A stretch of 64,000 bases of DNA from Pseudorhodoferax soli (GTDB lineage: Bacteria > Pseudomonadota > Gammaproteobacteria > Burkholderiales > Burkholderiaceae_C). Within the stretch, counting starts at the first letter, position 1. Each line of letters starts with the position of its first letter. A program made the position numbers and the translations under genes. The notes below the pieces were generated by a model. It saw only the letters and a list, made by a program, of their open reading frames with translations, did no database searches and had not been told where the DNA came from. Positions 1 through 8,248 of the stretch are shown piece by piece. Location: NCBI RefSeq assembly GCF_003337555.1, contig NZ_QPJK01000002.1, positions 124,001 through 188,000 on the forward strand, written 5' to 3'.

Positions 1-1171
1 GCGGCTTCGCGGGGTCGGCTGCCGGGGCCGGTGCGTTGTTCGCGTCCCGGATCATGCCGGCCTGGGTCTTGCGCAGCGTTTCCAGCTCTGCGGACAGGCT
101 GTTGACCTCCTCGGTCGCTTTTTTGAATCCGCCCGTACCGGGGTAAGACCCACCAAGCCGTTCCTGGGCCTTCGCGAGCTTTCCACCGACCTCGTCGATC
201 TTCTCGCCCAACCGCTCGATCGGGTCGTCCGCACCATGCAGCGCGCGGGCAATGCTGATGCCCAGTCCCGTTCCAACCTTGCCAAGGAAATTGACGATGC
301 CGGCGCCTGCCTTGGTGGTGTACTCCAGGATGAGTGCCAGGCCGGAAACGAAGGTGTTGAATCCTTGCTTCGCCTCCTGCGAATTGAGCGTCTCCGAGAG
401 GCTACGCACGCCCTCGGTCGCACCCTGCAAACTTCCGTCGTCGCCCGTCATCAGGCTGTTCAGGCTGTGCTGCAGCTCGGTGACTGCGCCGCCGAAGGTG
501 TTGCGCGCGGCCTCTGCCGCGCCGCCGTACGACGACTTGAGCGCGTCCAGGATGATCTTCTGCGCCTCGGCTGTGCGGCCGGTGTCCTGCAGGCGCTCGA
601 CCAGCTTCTTCTGGTCCTCGCTGAAGCGGAAACCCTGCTTGGACAGAGCGGTCAGGCCCTCGGAAGGAACGTCCAGCGCCTTGCCAACGGTCTCGGCCGC
701 CTGCTCCACCGTCATGCCCAGGCGCGCGGCCATGTCGACCGCGGCCTGCAGCGCTTCGGGAAACTCGTTCCCGACGACGTTGGTGTAGGCCAGCAGGCGC
801 GTCTGCGCGCGGTTGATGTCGCCGTCGCTGAAGACGCCGGCCATGGCCGAGGCCATCTCGTTGAGCTCGTCGGCGGAGTAGCCGGCCGCCTCCTTCGTGC
901 TCTTGAGCACCGCGACCAACTGGGCCTGCTCGGCCTGGGCATCTTTGGATTCCTGGATGAACTTACCGAAGGTCGAGCCGATCGTGATTCCGGCGAAGCC
1001 CGCAGCGATCGCGCTGCCCAGCGTGGACCACTCGCGCTCGATCTCCTTCTTGCGCTTGGACAGCTCGCGCGCGGTGCGCGCCGCCTGGCGCTCAGCCTGC
1101 GTGGCGCCCTGCGTGAAGCCGCCGATCTTCATGATCAAGTCGAGCGTCAACGTGCCAAGGCTCCTGCTCAC
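1..1171 (-). CDS. Phage tail tape measure protein (N-terminal part, truncated by window edge)
   Basis: Tape measure proteins set tail length and act during DNA ejection. The frame runs open for 390 codons to the left edge. A basic, Ala/Gln-rich helical N-terminus (AERQAARTARELSKRKKE) is followed by a hydrophobic stretch (AIAAGFAGITIG) and by repeated helical text typical of lambda gpH / TP901 tape measures, including LVERLQDTGRTAEAQKIIL. The likely start is GTG at 1171, preceded by AAGG about seven bases upstream; no in-frame ATG lies upstream before a stop. A nine-codon ATG frame ending in the overlapping TGA precedes it and may couple translation. Its place after the chaperone genes fits siphovirus order, except that an SGNH gene is inserted between them. 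Confidence 0.9.
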   Translation of the reverse strand, partial: MSRSLGTLTLDLIMKIGGFTQGATQAERQAARTARELSKRKKEIEREWSTLGSAIAAGFAGITIGSTFGKFIQESKDAQAEQAQLVAVLKSTKEAAGYSADELNEMASAMAGVFSDGDINRAQTRLLAYTNVVGNEFPEALQAAVDMAARLGMTVEQAAETVGKALDVPSEGLTALSKQGFRFSEDQKKLVERLQDTGRTAEAQKIILDALKSSYGGAAEAARNTFGGAVTELQHSLNSLMTGDDGSLQGATEGVRSLSETLNSQEAKQGFNTFVSGLALILEYTTKAGAGIVNFLGKVGTGLGISIARALHGADDPIERLGEKIDEVGGKLAKAQERLGGSYPGTGGFKKATEEVNSLSAELETLRKTQAGMIRDANNAPAPAADPAKP

Positions 1172-1228
1172 GCTGCCACCTTCATTTCATCATTCATGGT
1201 TTGCCCTCTACCGGCAAGGGATGGGAGA

Positions 1229-2971
1229 TCAGACCTCGACCGAGCCGACGCGGCGAACGCGCAAAGCGGCAGTCTTGCCGGCCGCGACTTCGATGCTGAT
1301 ATAGACCGTCATGTTCGCGGCCTCGGTCGCATCCACTGTCATCGCAGGGATGCGCAGGAACCGGCGACGCGTGCCGGCCGTGTACAGCTTGGTGGCATCG
1401 TTCTCCTGCAGGTGGTTGCGGCCAGGCTGCGTGCCGGCCCAGGACTTCGTGCGCAGATGGAAGGACAGCACCGATGCGTCGTCCGGCACCTCCACCTCGA
1501 TGATGGCGCACACCGCGAATGAACCAGCGCCGCCAGCGATCTGTCGCTGGAACTCGAAATACTGCGTCGCCGACCCGGCGGTGCACACGACTTGCTGCCA
1601 GTCGGTCGGGTCGCTGTCGGTAGATGCGACTTTGGAGCAGACCGCCGTCGAGCCCGTCCCGCCGTTTGACGCAAGCCATCCATCCGCAACCACCCCGGAC
1701 GCGCCGCCCGCGACCGATCCCGCGGTGCCAGCCATGACGCCATTCACGATGCGCGGGCTGGCCGCGCCCACCGGCGCCCATGAAGCCGGCGACACCGGGA
1801 CTAGCGCTGGGCGCATCACGTCATACAGCCGCAGCCCCATCCGCTCGGCGCCGTTGGGTGCTGGGTGCACACCGTCATAGAGGATCGACACCGGGATCGT
1901 GCCGCTCGCCTGCTGCGGCACGTCGTCCCATTCGACCAGCGTCACCAGCCCCTGGTCGCGCGCGTCGCGCAACAGCTTGTTGACCGCCAGGCGCAGTGCG
2001 ATTTTCGGCGCCGTGACCGCACTGGTATTCGGCATCAGAAGCCCGACAATGGCCGCGCGGCCCGTCGCCTTGATCTTGCCGACGCCAGACATGATCTGGT
2101 CAAACAGCTGCTGTGCGGTCAGCGCTCCGGCCACCAGGTCGTTTGTGCCGGTGTACAGCACGATGGTGCGTTCAGTGGTCAGCGTGGGCAGCCACGCATC
2201 CATCGCTGCGACGATGTTGGCCGTGATGTCCCCGGACATACCGAGCACCTTGCCCGGAAGAATGGCGCCCCCAGCAACGGCGATCAGGTGCGACCCATAG
2301 CCGCGAATGTCGCGAGCGACAAGCGGCGGCGTGTTTACTTCCGTGAATGACGTCAGAGAGTCGCCAACGAATCCCACGACCATGGGCGCCCCAAAAGCGT
2401 CGGCCTTGCCGTCCGCCAACGTCTTGAGCGTCTTGCCCTGCTCTGCCGACAACGCAGCCGTGGAGCCGCCCGTGGTTAGGTCATCGACGATGGGAGTGGC
2501 CGCCCCGCCGCCCAGGGAAGCGACCTGGCCCCAAGCGCCGCCCGTCTTGAGATAGACGACGCCGGCGGTCTCGTCGAGGCACAGATCGCCGTTGTCGCCC
2601 ATACCGGACGCGGGAGCGCCGGTGCTGGCGTGCACGCGGTTGTCGTCGCTCGCCAGCGTGAACTTCTTGAACGCGATCACCGCGGTGCGGCCGTGGCTGG
2701 CGGCAGCGTTGGCTGCAGCCGATCCTGCGGTGGTGGAGAGCGTCCACAGCCGCTTGACCGCAGCGGGCTCGGCCAGCACCTGCAGGTCGATGCCGTCGTA
2801 CCAGACCGGCAGGCCCATTGCGATGCAGGCGCGCTCGTCGGCAAGGCCTTGCAGGAAGGCCGCGCGGTCTGCGTAGACCTTTTTTGTGCCAGGCACGCTG
2901 TCGCCCTGGGCCCGATCCAACGCGGAGATGTACCGCTGCGTCGATCCGGTGGGAGTGGTGAATTTAGGCAT
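1229..2971 (-). CDS. Phage tail protein with SGNH/GDSL hydrolase domain
   Basis: A 580-aa protein. Residues 1-155 are an N-terminal domain shared with the 693-aa protein at 6155-8236. Residues about 198-390 form an SGNH esterase fold: block I FVGDSL (Ser205), GTND block III (Asn277) and DGVH block V (Asp366, His369), so the complete catalytic set is present. The C-terminal 190 residues are Gly/Ala-rich and probably beta-structured. Such domains deacetylate or de-esterify surface glycans, so a role in receptor processing on the host envelope is inferred. The track-like upstream start is a TTG; the ATG at 2971 matches the paralogue. The gene sits between the tail chaperones and the tape measure, an unusual place for a receptor-acting enzyme. 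Confidence 0.85.
   Translation of the reverse strand: MPKFTTPTGSTQRYISALDRAQGDSVPGTKKVYADRAAFLQGLADERACIAMGLPVWYDGIDLQVLAEPAAVKRLWTLSTTAGSAAANAAASHGRTAVIAFKKFTLASDDNRVHASTGAPASGMGDNGDLCLDETAGVVYLKTGGAWGQVASLGGGAATPIVDDLTTGGSTAALSAEQGKTLKTLADGKADAFGAPMVVGFVGDSLTSFTEVNTPPLVARDIRGYGSHLIAVAGGAILPGKVLGMSGDITANIVAAMDAWLPTLTTERTIVLYTGTNDLVAGALTAQQLFDQIMSGVGKIKATGRAAIVGLLMPNTSAVTAPKIALRLAVNKLLRDARDQGLVTLVEWDDVPQQASGTIPVSILYDGVHPAPNGAERMGLRLYDVMRPALVPVSPASWAPVGAASPRIVNGVMAGTAGSVAGGASGVVADGWLASNGGTGSTAVCSKVASTDSDPTDWQQVVCTAGSATQYFEFQRQIAGGAGSFAVCAIIEVEVPDDASVLSFHLRTKSWAGTQPGRNHLQENDATKLYTAGTRRRFLRIPAMTVDATEAANMTVYISIEVAAGKTAALRVRRVGSVEV
2500..2971 (-). repeat. Direct repeat copy A (shared N-terminal domain coding region)
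   Basis: This stretch and 7765-8236 encode the same roughly 155-residue N-terminal domain in the same orientation. Nucleotide similarity is high throughout and near-identical in the middle. Both begin MPKFTTP and share YISALDR, PGTKKVYADRAAFLQG, GLPVWYDGIDLQVLAEP and AVIAFKKFTLASDDNRV. The downstream domains are unrelated. Confidence 0.85.
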
Positions 2972-2979
2972 CTTGCTTT

Positions 2980-3330
2980 TCAATTTGGTTGGTGCCGGGT
3001 GCGCACATCGACGGGTGCTCCGAACATGCGCGCGATCATTTCCAGGGATGCGGGTGACGCTTCGGCCGGCTTCTCTTCAGGCGGCGCGTCGTGGTAGCGC
3101 AGGAACTTGTCCAGCGTCTCCTTGCCGCCGTTGCTGGCATGGCGCTGCCAGTCCGATCGCCCGAACAGGAACTCAAGCCGGTGCCCCACGTTCAAGGTGC
3201 CGAAGCGGCTGCGGTACTCGGCCCACACCATCACTTCTTCAGCGCTCAGGCGCTCGCGGGCTTCTGCGAGGGTTCGGCCGCCGATTCCGTTGAGGACGAG
3301 CTCGCAGAGGAGCTCGTCGGCGGCCGTGAG
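2980..3330 (-). CDS. Tail assembly chaperone, minus-1 frameshift extension (lambda T-like, DUF4035-like)
   Basis: This frame has no good start of its own at the junction and is expected to be read as the extension of the gene at 3246-3662 after a minus-1 slip. The extension encodes 116 residues beginning LTAADELLCELVLNGIGG and continuing into VMVWAEYRSRFGTLNVGHRL, which resembles the phage tail assembly protein T family. The fusion would be 227 aa. In lambda the equivalent gpGT binds the tape measure and tail tube protein, and a low fixed frameshift ratio is needed for tail assembly. An internal ATG-ATG at 3234 could allow separate synthesis, but its context is poor. Confidence 0.82.
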   Translation of the reverse strand, partial: LTAADELLCELVLNGIGGRTLAEARERLSAEEVMVWAEYRSRFGTLNVGHRLEFLFGRSDWQRHASNGGKETLDKFLRYHDAPPEEKPAEASPASLEMIARMFGAPVDVRTRHQPN

Positions 3331-3662
3331 TTTTTTGCGTCACCACCCATGGCCTGGTTGATGGCCACCAGCAGCTTGAAGCCCAGTTGCGAGTTCAGCG
3401 CGCGGGCGTTCTCGGCGCCGAGCGGCACCAGCTTGCCACCCTCCTCGACCAAGACCATCTGGCCGATGGCCGCCGCCCGCTTATCTGGCGAGTCGTCCAG
3501 CTGCAGATCCATGGCCATGCCGAAGGCCATGGGCTTGACGAAGACATCGATCGCGTAGTCCTCGCCGTCGTCGCCCTTCCAGTCGATGGTCTGCAAGACC
3601 GGTTCGAGGTCGCGGATCGCCCCGGCCGACTTCATGCCGGCCAGGCCTTTGAGTTTTTTCAT
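3246..3662 (-). CDS. Tail assembly chaperone, zero-frame product (lambda G-like)
   Basis: A 138-aa protein starting at ATG 3662, with AAAGGA close upstream. Residues 1-100 form a compact acidic domain (KGLAGMKSAGAIRD, DWKGDDGEDYAIDVFVKP, ALNSQLGFKLLVAINQAMGG) of the phage tail assembly chaperone type. After codon 111 the zero frame becomes low-complexity Ser/Thr and stops, as expected when the biologically used continuation is in another frame. It lies downstream of the large FAD-like gene and upstream of the SGNH and tape measure genes. Confidence 0.85.
   Translation of the reverse strand: MKKLKGLAGMKSAGAIRDLEPVLQTIDWKGDDGEDYAIDVFVKPMAFGMAMDLQLDDSPDKRAAAIGQMVLVEEGGKLVPLGAENARALNSQLGFKLLVAINQAMGGDAKNSRPPTSSSASSSSTESAAEPSQKPASA
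3330..3336 (-). promoter_or_regulatory. Programmed minus-1 ribosomal frameshift slippery heptamer A AAA AAC
   Basis: On the minus strand the heptamer AAAAAAC is phased as A AAA AAC in the frame of the chaperone gene (GCA AAA AAC). This is the efficient X XXY YYZ arrangement. Slipping back one base leads directly into the open frame 3330-2980. The zero frame stops at 3246, 84 bases further on. Confidence 0.85.
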
Positions 3663-3678
3663 GGGGTCCTTTGAATGG

Positions 3679-6150
3679 TCAGTTGACCTGCTTGAGGTTC
3701 GGCGGCGTCGCGTCCTGCACGGCCAGCAATGCGGTACGAAGCGCTGCGTAGTCCACGCTCTGCAGCGCCGCCTCGCCAGAGGTGCGGGCCAGCCGTGAAG
3801 CCACCGCCATGGCCTGGCCAATCATCACGGAATGCAGCTCCATGCGGGTCGAGCCGAAGGCCGCGTGGGTTGCAGAGACGCAGAAGCTGGCCGACACGTT
3901 GGCCGCGTCTGCAGCCTTTGGCACCGCAGCCTCATAGGGGAAGGGGTACGCCTGGTCCGTGCCGCCCGTGGCCGTGCCGAAGCCGCCCTCCGTGCTGATG
4001 CCGTGCGGCGTCTGGCTGGTGTCCACCACCCGGCGCACCGCGTGCGAGTCGAGCGGGTAGCTGAAGACGCCGATGGTCTTGAGCGAGCGCGGCGCCGTGC
4101 CGTCGGTCATGGCCGTGTCGTTGGCGTCGAACACGAAGTCGCCGACCATGCGGCGCATCTCACGCACGTACAGTTGGCTGGGCCAGTGCAGTTGGTCGTT
4201 CGGGTGCGGGTCCAGGTAGTGGTACATGTCCCAGCCGTGCGTGCGCATTCGGCTGGAGAACGCGGTTGGGATGCGGCTGTCGCCGCTGTAGCCCAGCCAG
4301 TACAGGAACCCGCGCAGGTAGTCCTCGTGCGCTTTCCAGGATGCCTCGCGCCCGGCCAGGGTCGTGGCGTAGACGTACGCGTTCGCCTTCGCGCCGCCCA
4401 CCCAATCGGTCGTCCCGACGCCCTGGTTGTTCAGGTCGAAGATGTTGGCCGGCTGGCCGCTGGAGCTGCCCAGGTTGAACTCAAGGATCACGTCGTTGAA
4501 CGTGGTGGGCTGGCCGGAGGCGAGCCATCGCGCATGGATCTCGTACTGAGACGCGTCGTAGTTCGCCGGAGGCGTTGTTGTCAGCGGCAAGCGGCGCGTG
4601 TTGGTGATCGTCGTGGTGAGACGAAAGTTGTAGCTCTGGATGTCCTCGTCCGCCTGCCCCAGAGTTTTGAGATTGGCCGGGTAGATGCCGGGCAGCAGAC
4701 CGGAGCCGGGCACGTCAGGGGTGACGTAGGGACTGGCGCTCCACTTGCCATTGCCTTGCGCGCCACGGTAGCCGCTCAAGGCTTCCAGGCCCGTGCCTGC
4801 GGCTTCGCGCCCCGTGACGGTCGAGACGCCGGCCACCGCCAGCAGATCGCCCTCGTAGCCACCGTCGTGGAAGTACTTGCCCACGAAGGTGCGCCCGTCG
4901 CGCGTGGTGATGCTGGTGACCTTGTCGCCGGACTTGGTGGCCGACACCACGCCGCCGGAGAGATAGATCGGGATCGTGAGGCCACCGTCCCGGGCACCAT
5001 CCAGCATCATGCGCAGCATGCGGGTGTAGTCCACGGGGCGGAAGTCGCTGGCGTTGTTGGGCCGGCCGAAGAGCTCGCGCACCTTCGTCGTCATCGTCTT
5101 GGCCAGGCCGCCCAGCTGCGAGAAGGCAATGTAGTCGGTCCGGCCCAGGCCGTGCGCGGACATGCCGCCCGGCTGGGTCTCCCGCCACCCGCCCACCAGC
5201 ACCACCGATTCGCCGTCACGGGCGCACTGGATGGCGTAGGCCAGCGCACCAGGCGCCAGGCTGTAGACGATGTGATCTGCAGTGACCACGGCGGGCGCGA
5301 AGCCCGGCTCGTGGACCTCGATGTCGCCGTCGCGGATCTTGTCGCAGCAATCCCAGACCGCGGCATACAGGATCTGCATCTGCTGGTCGGTCATGCCCTC
5401 ACCCACGAAGGCGGCGGTGATCCGCTGGGCTGATGGGGTGGTGCGGCCGTTGATCTTGCCGATGGTGATCGGCGCGGAGATGCTTCCGCCCGGGACCGAC
5501 GTGCTGGCCAGCGTGTCCGTCTTGCGGCTCATGTGCCAGCCCTGCGCCTCGGCGGCGCTCAGCCGGTTGACCGCATGCATGCCGCCGCCGTCGCTGACCA
5601 GGCCGGCCGTGACTGCGGACATCGCGCCGAAAGAAGGCGTCTTGTCGGCCGCGGACAGCAGCTGCAGCCCTGCATTGGCCGAGCCATCGCTGGTGCCCAT
5701 GTTGAACGAGGCAGCATCCACCTCGAACGTGGCCGACGTGTAGCAGCCCATGGAGACGTTGTCCTGCGACAGCGTGCCGAGCGTGATGCCGGTGTTCAGG
5801 AAGGCGCTGATGGCCGGGAACGTCATGCCGCGCTGCAGCACGAACGTGGGCGATCCAGCGACCGTCAGATCGTTGGTGCCCGGATTGCGGAAGTTGACCA
5901 GGGCTTGGGCTTGGCTGTCGGCCGACAGCAGCCACAGGCCGCGCAGCTTGGACCAGGCGCCGCACGCCTTGAGACGCTGCACCATGCGGTTGAGCGTGAT
6001 CTTGCGGCGCGCGTTGGGGGTCGCGCCGGCGGCGTCCATGGCAGCGAACACCGCAGACGACTCGGCCTCGTACGCGAAGGCGGGCAAGGCACCGCCGCTG
6101 ACGACGGCACGGGCCGAGGCCTGGAGCGCGGCTTTGATGGCAGGACGCAT
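3679..6150 (-). CDS. Phage tail protein: lectin-like N-terminus fused to FAD-dependent oxidoreductase-like domain
   Basis: An 823-aa protein starting at ATG 6150, five bases after the preceding stop. Residues about 20-265 look like a phage concanavalin/LamG-type domain (SKLRGLWLLSADSQAQALVNF, TFPAISAFLNTGITLG). From about 287 to 800 the text follows the FAD_oxidored family: a degenerate nucleotide-binding segment (VYSLAPGALAYAIQCARDGE), GGMSAHGLG, the family box FHDGGYEGDLLAVAGV followed by TGREA, YVREMRRMVGDFV, and the C-terminal FCVSATHAAFGSTRMELH with MIGQAMAVASRLA. The first glycine-rich motif lacks the GxGxxG spacing, so FAD binding may be weakened or lost. The gene lies inside the tail operon, so a virion-associated or receptor-related role is inferred; the reaction is unknown. 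Confidence 0.75.
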   Translation of the reverse strand: MRPAIKAALQASARAVVSGGALPAFAYEAESSAVFAAMDAAGATPNARRKITLNRMVQRLKACGAWSKLRGLWLLSADSQAQALVNFRNPGTNDLTVAGSPTFVLQRGMTFPAISAFLNTGITLGTLSQDNVSMGCYTSATFEVDAASFNMGTSDGSANAGLQLLSAADKTPSFGAMSAVTAGLVSDGGGMHAVNRLSAAEAQGWHMSRKTDTLASTSVPGGSISAPITIGKINGRTTPSAQRITAAFVGEGMTDQQMQILYAAVWDCCDKIRDGDIEVHEPGFAPAVVTADHIVYSLAPGALAYAIQCARDGESVVLVGGWRETQPGGMSAHGLGRTDYIAFSQLGGLAKTMTTKVRELFGRPNNASDFRPVDYTRMLRMMLDGARDGGLTIPIYLSGGVVSATKSGDKVTSITTRDGRTFVGKYFHDGGYEGDLLAVAGVSTVTGREAAGTGLEALSGYRGAQGNGKWSASPYVTPDVPGSGLLPGIYPANLKTLGQADEDIQSYNFRLTTTITNTRRLPLTTTPPANYDASQYEIHARWLASGQPTTFNDVILEFNLGSSSGQPANIFDLNNQGVGTTDWVGGAKANAYVYATTLAGREASWKAHEDYLRGFLYWLGYSGDSRIPTAFSSRMRTHGWDMYHYLDPHPNDQLHWPSQLYVREMRRMVGDFVFDANDTAMTDGTAPRSLKTIGVFSYPLDSHAVRRVVDTSQTPHGISTEGGFGTATGGTDQAYPFPYEAAVPKAADAANVSASFCVSATHAAFGSTRMELHSVMIGQAMAVASRLARTSGEAALQSVDYAALRTALLAVQDATPPNLKQVN

Positions 6151-6154
6151 CGGA

Positions 6155-8236
6155 TCAGCCCGGCAGGTAGGTGAAGAACTCGGCCGAGTCAACCTGCGGG
6201 CCGGTGCTGTTGCTCCAGACTGTGGCCGTGTGCGTGAAGCGCAGGCCGCACTCCGTTCCAAGCTGGGTCATCTCGGAATCGGGCTTCGTGGTGCTGAAGA
6301 TCTCCACGCCGTTGACGCTCACGGTCTGCTTGTTTGGCTCGACCTTGAAGACGACTTCGCAATCCGTTCCCTCGGCGGGGATGTTCGTTGCCACGGCAGT
6401 CGCCAGAGCAGTGCTGGTGCCACTGCCATCGCGGTAGGACAGCGACCAACCTGCGGTGCTGTAGCCAAGCACAATGCCCTTGTCGGCAGACGCTGCCCCG
6501 CTCATATCGCCGCGCAGGTAGATGGCGAACGAGATACCCGTGGTCGGCGTGAATTGATGGAACTTGACCTTAGCCATCACGCCACCCGTTCCGGGCATGG
6601 TGATGCTGGTGCAGGTGTAGAAGAGGGTGATAGTGTTGCCCTGCGGCGATCCGCGCAGGCGCACCGGGTTGGGCGACGTGCCAGAAGCTGCCGCGCTGTA
6701 GCCGCTGACGCCTGCACCGCTGGACGTGGGCCGCTTGACCCAGTTGGCACCGGCGCTGTTGATCACGTCCTGCAGCAGCGTACCGGATGTGGCGGTGTTG
6801 AAGTTGGAACCCGCCACCAAGGCGTTCAGCCGCAGTTCGCCGAGCTCGACGGTGTAGTAGTTCTTGCCGGCGATGCGCTGGAAGGTGACGATGTATTCCT
6901 GGGCATTGGTGTTGCCCATGGCGACGCCGCCGCGCTTGATGAAGGGGCCGAGGCTCGGCGTGTTGGTTCCGTCGCCGATCAGCACGGTGGTCCAGCGCGC
7001 GCCGTCGGCCAGGCCGGCAGAGTTCAGGCTGAACGACATCGGGCCCGCGACCTGTTGCGGCGCCGAGACCATGCGGTTGCCGTCCAGTTGGATCGACGTG
7101 CCGAAGGCCACGGCCGCAGGCAGGCCGGATGGCAGCGTTGCGTAGGACTGCCAGTTGGCCAAGGTCGTGGCCGGCAGCGCCTTGAGTTCGTAGCCGATGC
7201 CGCCCAGGTCGGTGCGGCTCATCCAGTCGCCGACGGCAGCACCGGACAGGGAGAGCATGGCCGCTTCGTTGGCAGCGGCGCCGCGCCAGACGCGCGTTGC
7301 GCCGCCTGTACCGTAGGCCTTCCAGTTCGCCAGGGCGGTGGCCGGGCTCGCTGTCAGCTCGTAGGCTGCAGCGTTGAGGTCGGTGCGGGTGACCCAGTCG
7401 CCTACCGCCGCAGTGGCCGCCAGCATCGCGGCCTGATCAGCGACCGCCCCACGGAAGGTGCGTGTGCTGCCGCTACTGGCCGGCGCGCCGTTCAGAAGGC
7501 GTAGACCGTTGAGCGTGCTCGTGCCGACGATGGCGCCGCTGGAACCCGCTGCAGCATTGGCGTTGCCTGCCGTATTCGCAAGGTCCACGCCGCTTCCGGC
7601 TGCAAAGGACACCGCCCCCAAGCCGGTGACGACATAGGACATCGCAAAGGACCGCGGAAGACCGGGTGGGACAGTGACCGCGCACGCCACCTTGAAGTCG
7701 AGCGTCTTGTCCAAAGCAAGCAAGGTGTACGTGGACGCCTCGATCGCCTTGGGCTCCGGGTCGGACGCCGTTCCTCCCAGCGTAGTCTCCTGCGCCCAGG
7801 CGCCCAATGCCTTGCGGTAAACGATACCGGCCGTCTCGTCGAGTGCCAGGTCCCCGTTATCCCCTACCCCAACGCCAGGAGCACCGATCGTGGCCAGCAC
7901 GCGGTTGTCGTCGCTCGCCAGCGTGAACTTCTTGAAGGCGATCACCGCCGTGCGGCCGTGGCTGGCAGTGGCGTTGGCAGCTGCCGAGCCTGCAGTGGTG
8001 GAAAGCGTCCAAAGCCGCTTGACCGCTGCGGGTTCCGCGAGCACCTGCAGGTCAATGCCGTCGTACCAGACAGGCAGACCCATGGCGATGCAGGCGCGCT
8101 CGTCTGCGACGCCCTGCAAGAAGGCCGCCCGGTCGGCATAGACTTTCTTTGTGCCGGGAATGCTGTCGGGCGCGTTGCGATCCAGCGCAGAGATGTAGCG
8201 CTGCGTCGTGCCTGCGGGAGTAGTGAACTTGGGCAT
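6155..8236 (-). CDS. Phage tail fibre-like protein with duplicated internal repeat
   Basis: A 693-aa protein from ATG 8236, just downstream of the tail tube gene. Residues 1-155 are the N-terminal domain shared with the SGNH protein. Residues 258-308 and 315-366 are two copies of a repeat of about 50 aa with the pattern RGA-x-A-x-(D/E)-AAML, VGDW(V/M)(T/S)RTDL, YEL and ALANW. The C-terminal 320 residues are Gly/Thr/Ser-rich and probably beta-sandwich, ending TVWSNSTGPQVDSAEFFTYLPG-like text. No catalytic motif is visible. The modular build and shared front domain suggest a receptor-binding or tail-decorating protein. Confidence 0.7.
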   Translation of the reverse strand: MPKFTTPAGTTQRYISALDRNAPDSIPGTKKVYADRAAFLQGVADERACIAMGLPVWYDGIDLQVLAEPAAVKRLWTLSTTAGSAAANATASHGRTAVIAFKKFTLASDDNRVLATIGAPGVGVGDNGDLALDETAGIVYRKALGAWAQETTLGGTASDPEPKAIEASTYTLLALDKTLDFKVACAVTVPPGLPRSFAMSYVVTGLGAVSFAAGSGVDLANTAGNANAAAGSSGAIVGTSTLNGLRLLNGAPASSGSTRTFRGAVADQAAMLAATAAVGDWVTRTDLNAAAYELTASPATALANWKAYGTGGATRVWRGAAANEAAMLSLSGAAVGDWMSRTDLGGIGYELKALPATTLANWQSYATLPSGLPAAVAFGTSIQLDGNRMVSAPQQVAGPMSFSLNSAGLADGARWTTVLIGDGTNTPSLGPFIKRGGVAMGNTNAQEYIVTFQRIAGKNYYTVELGELRLNALVAGSNFNTATSGTLLQDVINSAGANWVKRPTSSGAGVSGYSAAASGTSPNPVRLRGSPQGNTITLFYTCTSITMPGTGGVMAKVKFHQFTPTTGISFAIYLRGDMSGAASADKGIVLGYSTAGWSLSYRDGSGTSTALATAVATNIPAEGTDCEVVFKVEPNKQTVSVNGVEIFSTTKPDSEMTQLGTECGLRFTHTATVWSNSTGPQVDSAEFFTYLPG
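7765..8236 (-). repeat. Direct repeat copy B (shared N-terminal domain coding region)
   Basis: Partner of the copy at 2500-2971, same orientation. The pair brackets the FAD-like gene, the chaperone genes and most of the 693-aa gene; recombination between the copies would remove about 5.3 kb. Confidence 0.85.
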
Positions 8237-8248
8237 GGCAGGCTCCGA

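Noticed and set aside
236-1522. A 428-codon plus-strand frame over the tape measure and SGNH genes
   Set aside because: It is antisense to clearly coding frames, with typical Leu/Arg/Gly-rich shadow composition.
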